This document shows, piece by piece, positions 7,968 through 13,390 of a stretch of DNA of 13,390 nucleotides. A program made the translations under genes and the position numbers. The stretch's first letter is position 1; each line of letters starts with the position of its first letter. The notes under the pieces are model-generated. The model was given only the letters and a program-made list of their open reading frames with translations, was not told where the DNA came from and did no database searches. Source of the stretch: Phycisphaerales bacterium (GTDB lineage Bacteria; Planctomycetota; Phycisphaerae; Tepidisphaerales; Tepidisphaeraceae); contig JAQGHP010000153.1 in NCBI GenBank assembly GCA_028288775.1, forward strand, positions 1 to 13,390, read 5' to 3'.

Positions 7968-8053
7968 ACCCCGCCGCGATTGAGGGTCGGCAAATTTATC
8001 CGCAGGTTCACACCTCACCCATCAATTGCCGGGTATTTTCCGCCCCTACGACG

Positions 8054-8737
8054 TTAGATTTTCTCGAGGAGTTCCGGCCCGTCGTTGCCGACGCGGTTGA
8101 CGCGGGTGCTGATGGGCCAGGCTTCCATCTCCTCCGCCGCGTAGGGACGTAGAAGCTGGATCGCCTCTTCGGCTCCGGCCGTGCGGTCGAGCCATTTTTC
8201 GTAATCCTCCGGGCTCAGGATCACGGGCATGCGGTTGTGGATCGGCTTCATCAGCTCGTTAGGCGTGGTGGTGATCAGCGTGAACGTGTCGATCGGCTCG
8301 GCGTCGTCATCGGGCTTCCACCTCTCCCACAGCCCCGCGAACATGAACAGCCCATCATCCTTCCGGCGAATAAAATACGGCTGCTTGGGCGGCTTGCTCC
8401 CGTGCCATTCATAGAACCCGTCCGCCGGAACCAGACACCGCCGCCGCTCCAGCGCCTGGCGGAACATCGCGCTCGTCGCCACGTTCTCCGCCCGCGCATT
8501 GATTGGCTGCATCTTGGGCTTCCCCTTCGTCCAGGAAGGGATAAGCCCCCATCGCACTTCCCCCGCTGCGGGCTTGCCGGCTGCGTTGGGGCGAATAACC
8601 GGCGCATTCTGCGACGGCGCGATGTTGAAGCGAGGGACGATCTTGAGCTCGGTAAATTCCTCGAACAGCGGCAGATTGAGCGCCCGCAGCGCCGCCGCCC
8701 CCACGTCCGCCCGCCGAATGGTGTAACGTCCGCACAT
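8054..8737 (-). CDS. SRAP family DNA-protein crosslink enzyme (YedK/HMCES type)
   Basis: This 227-residue cytoplasmic protein is a SOS-response-associated peptidase domain protein. Family members bind abasic sites in single-stranded DNA and form a thiazolidine crosslink through Cys2 after Met removal, shielding the lesion. All key positions are visible: MCGRYT with Cys2, PINARAEN with Asn80, LVPADGFYEWHG with Glu110, and MKPIHNRMPVIL with His167. The length is typical. The start must be the ATG at 8737, because a TTG two codons upstream would displace the catalytic cysteine from position 2. No strong Shine-Dalgarno is visible. The gene stands alone, 198 bp from the next gene, and a perfect hairpin lies just upstream (8761-8778). 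No LexA box could be recognised, so SOS control is not shown. Confidence 0.95.
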   Translation of the reverse strand: MCGRYTIRRADVGAAALRALNLPLFEEFTELKIVPRFNIAPSQNAPVIRPNAAGKPAAGEVRWGLIPSWTKGKPKMQPINARAENVATSAMFRQALERRRCLVPADGFYEWHGSKPPKQPYFIRRKDDGLFMFAGLWERWKPDDDAEPIDTFTLITTTPNELMKPIHNRMPVILSPEDYEKWLDRTAGAEEAIQLLRPYAAEEMEAWPISTRVNRVGNDGPELLEKI

Positions 8738-8760
8738 GCCCAAATGGTATCCGCGTTTTT

Positions 8761-8778
8761 GGCTTGCGTCCGCAAGCC
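8761..8778. promoter_or_regulatory. Perfect inverted repeat upstream of the SRAP gene
   Basis: GGCTTGCG-TC-CGCAAGCC forms an 8-bp perfect inverted repeat 24-41 nt before the SRAP ATG. In RNA this is a 7-bp stem with a GUCC-type loop. On the SRAP strand it is followed by A residues, not U, so it is not an intrinsic terminator. It could be a repressor operator or a leader hairpin. Confidence 0.4.
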
Positions 8779-8858
8779 CGTCGCAAACGCTCCCGGTATC
8801 GCTCGCTCGGACAAGGGCCGACCGGGCGTGTCAACATTTACTCTCCCGCAAGTGCGCC

Positions 8859-8905
8859 GCGCACCACCGGGGGGGTGTGTGTACATTTGGAGCATTGTGG
8901 TGCGC
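8859..8905. repeat. 9-bp perfect inverted repeat GCGCACCAC / GTGGTGCGC
   Basis: The arms are 8859-8867 and 8897-8905 with a 29-nt spacer that contains a G7 run and alternating GT. The left arm can instead pair with 8852-8856 (GTGCG with CGCAC at 8860-8864), so two mutually exclusive hairpins are possible. Confidence 0.6.
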
Positions 8906-9126
8906 AATTCTGTCCCAGCTCATTCTTCACCCACGTTTTCACGCGAAAAACAGGGTAATGATGAAGAGCGGAGGATGCGGAAACGGGAGTGTGCGAGAAT
9001 TCCGAGGAATGATCGTTCCGGTCCTCGTCCTCCTCCCCACTCCAAGCCCCTCTCGCCCCGCGAACCCCGCGCCGCGGCATGACCCTGACCGCCCCCTTCC
9101 CATGGCGCGCCACCAATCCCCGTTTT

Positions 9127-9146
9127 CGACCCCGCGGCGGGGGTCG
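9127..9146. repeat. GC-rich hairpin CGACCCC / GGGGTCG
   Basis: A 7-bp perfect stem (9127-9133 with 9140-9146) and a 6-nt loop GCGGCG lie 2 nt before the tandem 10-mer repeats. No T-run follows on the plus strand, so it is not a standard terminator. Confidence 0.6.
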
Positions 9147-9148
9147 CG

Positions 9149-9178
9149 TGACCGATTCTGACCGATTTTGACCGATTT
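9149..9178 (+). repeat. Three tandem copies of TGACCGATT(C/T)
   Basis: The units are 9149-9158 (ending C), 9159-9168 and 9169-9178 (ending T), with no spacer. A 10-bp period is about one helical turn, so a protein reading this unit would sit on one face of the DNA. This fits an iteron-like or operator array. Too short and gapless for CRISPR. Confidence 0.85.
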
Positions 9179-9296
9179 AAAGGCACTTTTCATAACGAAT
9201 TTGATAACGTAAATGTGATCCGCCAATGAACCAAGTCTCCCAGCGGCGGCGAATCCGGCAAGTCCATACCAGCAATGTTTTGCAAAAAAAGTGGCT

Positions 9297-9331
9297 GGCA
9301 CGTTTTCCGTGCCTTGGCAGTTTTCCGTGCC
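9297..9331. repeat. Twin hairpin repeat around GTTTTCCGTGCC
   Basis: Unit 1 (9297-9313) and unit 2 (9316-9331) share GTTTTCCGTGCC exactly and begin GGCAC or GGCA. Each is itself a small inverted repeat (GGCAC with GTGCC; GGCA with TGCC), giving two adjacent stem-loops. No neighbouring gene explains them. Confidence 0.7.
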
Positions 9332-9547
9332 CCGGGCAGGCATGTTCACTCCGCGAAGTTCAATGTCTCAAGTGGGGGTGCAAAATTGGGAAAATGGGGC
9401 AACGGAGACGGCTGGACAGGTGCGGGTTTGACGCGCAATTCGCGCCCGGACGCAATGGCGGGAAGAAATGCCTCGCGGTGAGGAACTATGTCGTGGTTTA
9501 ATCGATTATAGCGATTCATCTACCCTTCACTAAGCGGGGATTTGCAC

Positions 9548-11344
9548 ATGAAACGGACACCAGGCGCCAGACGCGAGCCGCAGGCTTCCCACGTAACGCC
9601 CCAATGTATTTCGCATTCGCATCGACCGTCCCGTGGCCGGGCTGTCATGGTCGAATGTCTGGAAGATCGGAGGTTGCTGTCGACAGCAGTCCTGGCGGGC
9701 CCGCCTCCGCACGTGGTTGCGTATAATCCGGACCTGGGCTCCGCGAAAATCTCGCCGCACAAGAATACGATGCAGGCGAAGGTCGCCGAGGAATTTCTGG
9801 CGAAGCTTGGGGTAATTCACGCTCGAGGGATTGATGTCAACGGATTGCAGATTTCCTGGGGGGATGGGAACACTTCCGAGCCGCTCTTAAGCGGCAGCGA
9901 TCCGGTGGTGGTGGAGGGCGAGCATACCTACCTTGGCGCCGGCTCATACAAGGTGGTCGTGTCGGTGGGGAGCGAAACTCAGAAAACGCTTTTCGACGAT
10001 CGCGTGGTGGTGCGCGGGGCACACGGGCCGCTGTCGGTCAAGACGCTTCACGCGTTTCACGTGCCGCTGCCCGCTCGGGTGAGCGTGTCGGAGGGGCTGT
10101 CGGGGAACATCGCCGCGCTAACCGGCATCCCCGCCGGCATCAGCAACATTACGACGGCAATCAATTGGGGCGATGGCACGCCACCGCAGATCGCGGGAAA
10201 TTCCGTCTCACTTGAGGGCAATCGTGCCTACGGACGGCATATTTACCAAAAGCCTGGCGACTACCTTGTGACGGCAAGGTTCGTCAATACGGCTAACGGA
10301 GCCCAACTGGCAAACGTGGTGAAGGAGCACGTCCACGTCGTCGACACCGCTACGGTCGGCGGAAAGCAGTTGCAGGCTGTGACCGGAACACAGTTTCAGG
10401 GAGTGGTCGGTACGCTGGTGATGTCGCCGGCGCCGACAGATGTGGGCATCGAATGGGGCGATGGCACACATTCGCATGGAACGCTGCAAAAAATTGGCAA
10501 AGATCAATATCAAGTTACCGCATCCCACACATATCAAGACCCTGGTACCTACACGGTAAGGGTTATCGGGGCGGCGGGGTATGATCCGGCACCCGCGACG
10601 CCGCCGACGCTTAACGGGCAGACAATTGCAATCCAGGACGTCGGCTATACGGGGCACGTCGTCAGCACGATGACGGTGAGCGGGCCGTCGGTTTCGCCCG
10701 TGGGGCCGGACGTTCGCGTGTCGGCGCAGCCCGTGCCGGACCAGAATTCCATGCAGCAGTTCGATGTGACACTGGGGACGTTGTCCGACCCGACCGACGC
10801 GCACAACGGGTCCCTGATTTACGGGATGATCGATTGGGGAGTCGGATACATCGAAGATCACAACCCTTACGTCCCAGTGGAACTGGTGAACGTGAACGGG
10901 CAATATGAAATCAAAGGCTCGTTTGAATACGACATCTGGGATGCGGCCCCGAAGACGTATACGGTCGCGATCTCGTTTTTCCGGTACACCGGCAGTGGAG
11001 TGGATGTCCTGCTTGGCACCGCCCAAACAACGATCAAAGTGCTGCCCGTAAACACCCCCGGCGGCGTGACGCTGAACCTGCAAAGCGGCGTGAATTTCTC
11101 GGGCAGTGTCGGTGCCGTGACGGCAGATGAAATCAATGGCGGCGTCTATCCCCCCAATTCAATCGACTGGGGCGACGGCACCCCCCCAACCTCGACGATC
11201 ACCTTAACCCCGCAAAGCGACGGCACCGTTCTGGTTACCGGATCGCATACCTACGCGCAAGCCGGCAGTTACCGCGTCGTCGTTGCACGCGTGGATGCAC
11301 TGGGGACCTCTCAATTCGTCATGAGCAGGGCGGTGGTGAGTTAG
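9548..11344 (+). CDS. Secreted PKD-repeat protein with planctomycete LEDRRLLS N-terminus
   Basis: The 598-residue product opens with a basic N-terminal region carrying VECLEDRRLLSTAVLAG (about 35-51). This is the planctomycete LExRRLLS signature that marks many secreted or surface proteins of the phylum and replaces an ordinary signal peptide. Five PKD/Ig-like beta repeats follow, each starting with a W-G-D-G block and ending with an HTY...G.Y.V-type strand. WGDG blocks begin near residues 104, 207, 303 and 541, with HTYLGAGSY (126), HIYQKPGDY (231), HTYQDPGTY (327) and HTYAQAGSY (567). The fourth, near 430, is degenerate (WGVG). No C-terminal anchor, PEP-CTERM or dockerin is seen. The ATG at 9548 is preceded by GGGGA at an 8-nt spacing; a TTG two codons earlier is less likely. 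Probably a structural or adhesive surface protein; no enzyme motif is visible. Confidence 0.88.
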   Translation: MKRTPGARREPQASHVTPQCISHSHRPSRGRAVMVECLEDRRLLSTAVLAGPPPHVVAYNPDLGSAKISPHKNTMQAKVAEEFLAKLGVIHARGIDVNGLQISWGDGNTSEPLLSGSDPVVVEGEHTYLGAGSYKVVVSVGSETQKTLFDDRVVVRGAHGPLSVKTLHAFHVPLPARVSVSEGLSGNIAALTGIPAGISNITTAINWGDGTPPQIAGNSVSLEGNRAYGRHIYQKPGDYLVTARFVNTANGAQLANVVKEHVHVVDTATVGGKQLQAVTGTQFQGVVGTLVMSPAPTDVGIEWGDGTHSHGTLQKIGKDQYQVTASHTYQDPGTYTVRVIGAAGYDPAPATPPTLNGQTIAIQDVGYTGHVVSTMTVSGPSVSPVGPDVRVSAQPVPDQNSMQQFDVTLGTLSDPTDAHNGSLIYGMIDWGVGYIEDHNPYVPVELVNVNGQYEIKGSFEYDIWDAAPKTYTVAISFFRYTGSGVDVLLGTAQTTIKVLPVNTPGGVTLNLQSGVNFSGSVGAVTADEINGGVYPPNSIDWGDGTPPTSTITLTPQSDGTVLVTGSHTYAQAGSYRVVVARVDALGTSQFVMSRAVVS

Positions 11345-11354
11345 GAATCGCAAA

Positions 11355-11391
11355 GAAGGCGCTGCCCTTTTCGCCGTTTCGCACCTTTTTT
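11355..11391 (+). terminator. Weak candidate terminator of the PKD-repeat gene
   Basis: GGCG (11358-11361) can pair with CGCC (11372-11375), extended by three pairs across a one-base bulge, and T6 lies at 11386-11391. The stem is short and the T-run is 10 nt away, so confidence is low. The adjacent gene is convergent. Confidence 0.28.
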
Positions 11392-11432
11392 CCGTCACTT
11401 CATTTTCAAGAGTGGGTTCATTTCTGCGCAGA

Positions 11433-12779
11433 CTACCGGTTAATAATCTCATCCGGCGACTTGTGTTTTTTCACCACGATATATCCCTTCTCGATCCACG
11501 GTTTCCAGGATTTTGTGAATTCAGCCTGCGCCTTTGGGTCAAGCGGATCGCCGCTCCTGGAAATCGACATCTGCCCGACCGAAATACTGCCGCCCGGGCC
11601 GCCGAGGGAGACCGTGCCACTGTGTTGGTATTCGAATGGTCCTATGACACCAGGCGCCTCCATCGGATCGTTCTGGTCGGTGATGCCGAACAAAAGGCCC
11701 AGTGCCCAGGCGCGTTGAGTGGGATTGAGGGCCTCGCCATCAACGGCCGCGATGAGGGCGGGGACCGCCTTCCAGTTTGCGATCTTGAGTTGTGCCGCGG
11801 GCGACTCCGCCGGCAGAAATTTGCCCACGGTCTCCGGCACGTACACCCCTCCCACGATCTTGACCTCCCCTTTGTCGGGCAATTTCAAAATGAGCGAAGC
11901 CAGCCGTGCCTGTTCGGCGTCAGTGGTTTCGATGGTAATCGGTTCGACTATCAATTTGATCGGGATTGATCGGCAGCAAATCAAGCCCTCCACGTCCCCA
12001 ATGCAGGCGATGCGCACCTCCGGATGGAACAGCACAGTCATCGTATAGGTCCCCGGCCGGGAGATCTGCACGTACGCGCCGATCGGCAGGCTTACTGCGA
12101 TCGACTCGTGGTGCTCAAGCACTTCCATAGTCGCGAAGCCGCCCATGTCGAACTCTTCCCTTTCGGTGAGACTCTGGCCGTCGCTGTCCGTGATCTGCAA
12201 TCTCCATTTGTTATGCCGGGAGGCGGCGCGGTAATCGCCGCCGTTATAGAGCCCGGCGGGGGATTTGTCGGGATCAAGGTTGGTGAGATTCGCAGTGATC
12301 TGCGGCGCGTACCCGAGGCGGAAGCGGATTTCCGACTTGCCCGAGACGAGCACGGGCAGCGGGTCCTCCTTCTTTTGCACACGCCGAAGGGCGGTCAACA
12401 CTCCGACATTGTGCAACGCGCCGCCCTTCGCAACCAATGCGTCGTTCCGCACTCGAAGCACTGCCTCCCAATGAGCGCCCCCGCGACGAATCATCTCGAT
12501 GAGGCATAAGTCGCGGCCGGGGGATTCCGGGGAATGTTCGCCGATCTGGTCGAAAACCTCTTCAAGGTCCTTGTCCGCCAGCCCGCCCAATTCATCCAAC
12601 AACCCCTTTCCCGAGACTGACGCCGACTTTGTCGTAGCATCCCAATTGCCTTCCTCGTATTTCTTAAGCTCGTCAACGAGCGCGTCGCGCGAACGCCCGG
12701 TTGTGCCATCGGCACGTGCCACGGCACTGACAATGGCCAGGAATACGGCCGCAAGGAAAAGCCCGCGTAGATGGGTCAT
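11433..12779 (-). CDS. Secreted protein of unknown function with HEAT-like ends and beta-rich centre
   Basis: I do not recognise a named family for this 448-residue product. Seen directly: a signal peptide (MTHLRGLFLAAVFLAIVSAVARA, cleavage near residue 23); a helical N-terminal part (about 30-135) with paired Leu-rich helices; a beta-rich middle (about 145-285) resembling an Ig-like or BsuPI-type sandwich (NKWRLQITDSDG, then SRPGTYTMTVLFHP); and a C-terminal part (about 335-430). There, VPALIAAVDG...QRAWALGLLFGITDQNDP and later FTKSWKPWIEKG resemble the last HEAT repeat of planctomycete PBS-lyase-like proteins. A glycine-rich stretch (about 376-412) interrupts it. The start at 12779 is fixed by GGAGG 6 nt upstream and the signal peptide; an earlier ATG at 12824 has neither. 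It is convergent with the PKD-repeat gene. Likely a periplasmic scaffold or binding protein. Confidence 0.82.
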   Translation of the reverse strand: MTHLRGLFLAAVFLAIVSAVARADGTTGRSRDALVDELKKYEEGNWDATTKSASVSGKGLLDELGGLADKDLEEVFDQIGEHSPESPGRDLCLIEMIRRGGAHWEAVLRVRNDALVAKGGALHNVGVLTALRRVQKKEDPLPVLVSGKSEIRFRLGYAPQITANLTNLDPDKSPAGLYNGGDYRAASRHNKWRLQITDSDGQSLTEREEFDMGGFATMEVLEHHESIAVSLPIGAYVQISRPGTYTMTVLFHPEVRIACIGDVEGLICCRSIPIKLIVEPITIETTDAEQARLASLILKLPDKGEVKIVGGVYVPETVGKFLPAESPAAQLKIANWKAVPALIAAVDGEALNPTQRAWALGLLFGITDQNDPMEAPGVIGPFEYQHSGTVSLGGPGGSISVGQMSISRSGDPLDPKAQAEFTKSWKPWIEKGYIVVKKHKSPDEIINR

Positions 12780-12785
12780 CGGCAA

Positions 12786-12790
12786 CCTCC
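12786..12790 (-). promoter_or_regulatory. Shine-Dalgarno GGAGG deciding the HEAT-like protein start
   Basis: GGAGG on the minus strand lies 6 nt before the ATG at 12779 and selects it over the in-frame ATG at 12824. Confidence 0.75.
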
Positions 12791-12831
12791 ACTGACGAGG
12801 GTAGGGCGTCGGGACGAATACCATTCGGCGA

Positions 12832-12849
12832 ACGAATAAGTCCGCACAA
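12832..12849 (-). promoter_or_regulatory. Shared upstream motif TTGTGCGGACTTATTCGT, copy 2
   Basis: On the coding strand this lies 53-70 nt before the start of the HEAT-like secreted gene. It is identical to copy 1 upstream of the SUMF1-led operon except for one missing T. The same orientation and a similar distance to a gene start in both places favour a shared promoter or regulator site. Confidence 0.45.
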
Positions 12850-12994
12850 GGACGGTGGTGCTTGAGTCACCAATCAAAGGGAGCCAAGGATATGCGAAGC
12901 AGGATCACTCTGCCCACCATGGCATTTCCGAAATTGGATTCATTTCTGAAGAGACGATTGCCCGCCGCTACGCTTAACTGATTCCCGCAATGCG

Positions 12995-13200
12995 CGGACG
13001 GGGGATCCGGGGCGGCGCTGCGCTGGCCCTGGCGTGAAGTGATCAGGCCATTCGCCCGGATGGCGGCGTTTGCTGTTTTAAAGTGGTCACCGCCCGGGAC
13101 GGGCGCCGCGCGATGTCACTGGAACCCGCGTGACCGTTGCACGGAACGAGTGCTCCCCAACTGCACGCCGGGGCCACGCAGCGCCGCCCCGGATCCTCCG
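12995..13200. mobile_element. MITE-like 206-bp inverted-repeat element, or long structured RNA
   Basis: The left arm (12999-13036) pairs with the right arm (13164-13200) over 37 bp, including the exact 20-mer GGATCCGGGGCGGCGCTGCG at 13003-13022 against 13177-13196. Departures are one bulged C (13023) and two G-U pairs when read as plus-strand RNA (13002 with 13197; 13030 with 13170). Both outer ends read CGGA. The element is abutted on each side by AATGCG (12989-12994, 13201-13206), and TGATTCCCG also occurs outside both ends (12979-12987, 13208-13216). Either could be a target-site duplication. The interior has three smaller hairpins: 13047-13053 with 13058-13064, 13091-13096 with 13100-13105, and 13115-13119 with 13130-13134. 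There is no room for a transposase. Confidence 0.6.
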
Positions 13201-13210
13201 AATGCGGTGA

Positions 13211-13227
13211 TTCCCGAAAAGAGGGAA
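13211..13227 (-). terminator. Small hairpin just after the SDR gene stop
   Basis: TTCCC (13211-13215) and GGGAA (13223-13227) form a 5-bp stem with a 7-nt loop, 3 nt beyond the stop codon on the minus strand. There is no T-run after it, so a role in termination is weakly supported. Part of it coincides with the TGATTCCCG direct repeat. Confidence 0.2.
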
Positions 13228-13230
13228 GCC

Positions 13231-13390
13231 TTATTTGCCGACCAGGCGATCGCGGTAGAACTCGATCATCTTTTGCAGGCCTTCTTTCCGCGGGACTACG
13301 GGGGTCCAGCCGAGGATTTGTTTGGCCCTCGTGATGTCGGGGCAGCGGACGCGGGGGTCGTCGGGGGGCATGGGTTGGTGGGTGATGGTG
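13231..13390 (-). CDS. Extended-SDR nucleotide-sugar enzyme, C-terminal fragment (UDP-glucuronate decarboxylase-like)
   Basis: The last 52 residues of a gene that begins beyond the right edge, ending at TAA (13231-13233). The fragment contains MPPDDPRVRCPDITRAKQIL followed by GWTP...KEGLQKMIEFYRDRL. This is the closing signature of NAD-dependent sugar epimerase/dehydratases, closest in form to UDP-glucuronate decarboxylase (UXS, making UDP-xylose): the (P/D)DDP.xRxPDIT.A...LGW.P.V....GL...I.(F/Y)(Y/F) pattern. UDP-glucose 4-epimerases or dTDP-glucose 4,6-dehydratases share parts of it, so the exact substrate is not settled. The catalytic YxxxK and the Rossmann GxxGxxG motif lie outside the window. 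Such enzymes supply sugars for surface polysaccharide or glycoprotein synthesis. Confidence 0.85.
   Translation of the reverse strand, partial: TITHQPMPPDDPRVRCPDITRAKQILGWTPVVPRKEGLQKMIEFYRDRLVGK

Larger units (their letters stand above)
8738..9547. other. Gene-poor, repeat-rich intergenic region
   Basis: This 810-bp stretch lies between the divergently transcribed SRAP and PKD-repeat genes. Short open frames exist on both strands but none has a credible start signal, domain or signal peptide. It holds the SRAP-proximal hairpin, a 9-bp inverted repeat (8859-8905), a G7 run (8869-8875), a pyrimidine-rich plus-strand tract (about 9020-9060), a 7-bp GC hairpin next to three tandem 10-mers (9127-9178), a twin GTTTTCCGTGCC repeat (9297-9331), and a 5-bp inverted repeat (AATCG 9500-9504, CGATT 9512-9516) before the PKD-repeat gene. 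The density of small structures suggests regulatory DNA or decayed mobile DNA. Confidence 0.6.
12780..13230. other. Intergenic region between two minus-strand genes
   Basis: These 451 bp lie upstream of the HEAT-like gene and downstream of the SDR gene. They hold the Shine-Dalgarno and shared motif near the left end and the inverted-repeat element at the right. The part at about 12850-12978 shows no recognised structure, and no credible coding frame was seen. Confidence 0.6.

Noticed and set aside
7004..8011. Longer 335-residue start for the SUMF1-domain protein
   Set aside because: It would place the signal peptide at residue 53 and translate through the shared upstream motif; the ATG at 7855 has a Shine-Dalgarno and a proper signal peptide.
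8806..8834. Sigma-70 promoter for SRAP based on TTGACA on the minus strand (8829-8834)
   Set aside because: The -35 hexamer is perfect, but no AT-rich -10 hexamer lies at a suitable spacing (the sequence there is TCCGAG).
9149..9178. CRISPR array
   Set aside because: The repeat unit is only 10 bp and there are no spacers.
8939..9349. Minus-strand open frame of 136 codons in the repeat-rich intergenic region
   Set aside because: It runs through the tandem 10-mers and the hairpin repeats, has no convincing Shine-Dalgarno or domain, and its composition changes abruptly along its length. It could be part of a dispersed repeat, but a protein is not supported.
9226..9501. Plus-strand open frame of 91 codons before the PKD-repeat gene
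   Set aside because: Crosses the twin hairpin repeat, lacks a domain or signal peptide, and has an Arg/Cys-rich shadow-like composition.
11423..11432. 10-bp palindrome TCTGCGCAGA abutting the stop of the HEAT-like gene
   Set aside because: With no loop it cannot form a useful hairpin, and a single 10-bp palindrome is not rare in a window of this size.
13137..13334. Plus-strand open frame of 65 codons at the right end
   Set aside because: It overlaps the right arm of the inverted-repeat element and the antisense of the clearly conserved SDR C-terminus.

Overview
The window reads as a chromosomal segment of a high-GC planctomycete. Three things point there: a DUF1592/DUF1587-type c-cytochrome gene paired with a DUF1552 (HXXSHH) gene, a secreted protein with the planctomycete N-terminal 'LExRRLLS' motif (here LEDRRLLS), and an SUMF1-like secreted protein. 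The class (for example Phycisphaerae) cannot be fixed from this sequence alone.

Layout. (1) 1-3063, plus strand: the end of a tripartite efflux operon. It holds the C-terminus of an RND permease, a periplasmic adaptor, and a NodT/OprM-type outer-membrane lipoprotein whose start overlaps the adaptor stop by 17 bp. (2) 3163-7855, minus strand: a compact likely operon, in transcription order an SUMF1-domain secreted protein, a DUF1592 cytochrome-like protein with two CXXCH motifs, and a twin-arginine-signal DUF1552 protein. (3) 8054-8737, minus strand: a stand-alone SRAP (YedK/HMCES-type) DNA-protein crosslink enzyme. (4) 8738-9547: about 0.8 kb without a convincing gene but rich in small repeats and hairpins. 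(5) 9548-11344, plus strand: a secreted protein with five PKD-like repeats. (6) 11433-12779, minus strand: a secreted protein of unknown function with HEAT-like ends and a beta-rich middle. (7) 12780-13230: intergenic DNA carrying a 0.2 kb inverted-repeat element that looks like a MITE or a long structured RNA. (8) 13231-13390, minus strand: the C-terminus of an extended-SDR nucleotide-sugar enzyme resembling UDP-glucuronate decarboxylase, running off the right edge.

How the genes fit together. The efflux genes form one drug or solute export machine spanning the envelope. The SUMF1/DUF1592/DUF1552 set is entirely exported and probably acts together in the periplasm; its substrate is unknown. 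An 18-19 bp motif is shared by the upstream regions of the SUMF1 operon and the HEAT-like gene, which suggests common transcriptional control of two exported systems.

The most unusual non-coding signal is the inverted-repeat element at about 12995-13200. Its arms pair almost perfectly over 37 bp, it is bordered by short direct repeats on both sides, and all departures from perfect pairing on the plus strand are one bulged base and two G-U pairs. No tRNA, rRNA, CRISPR array or transposase gene was seen.
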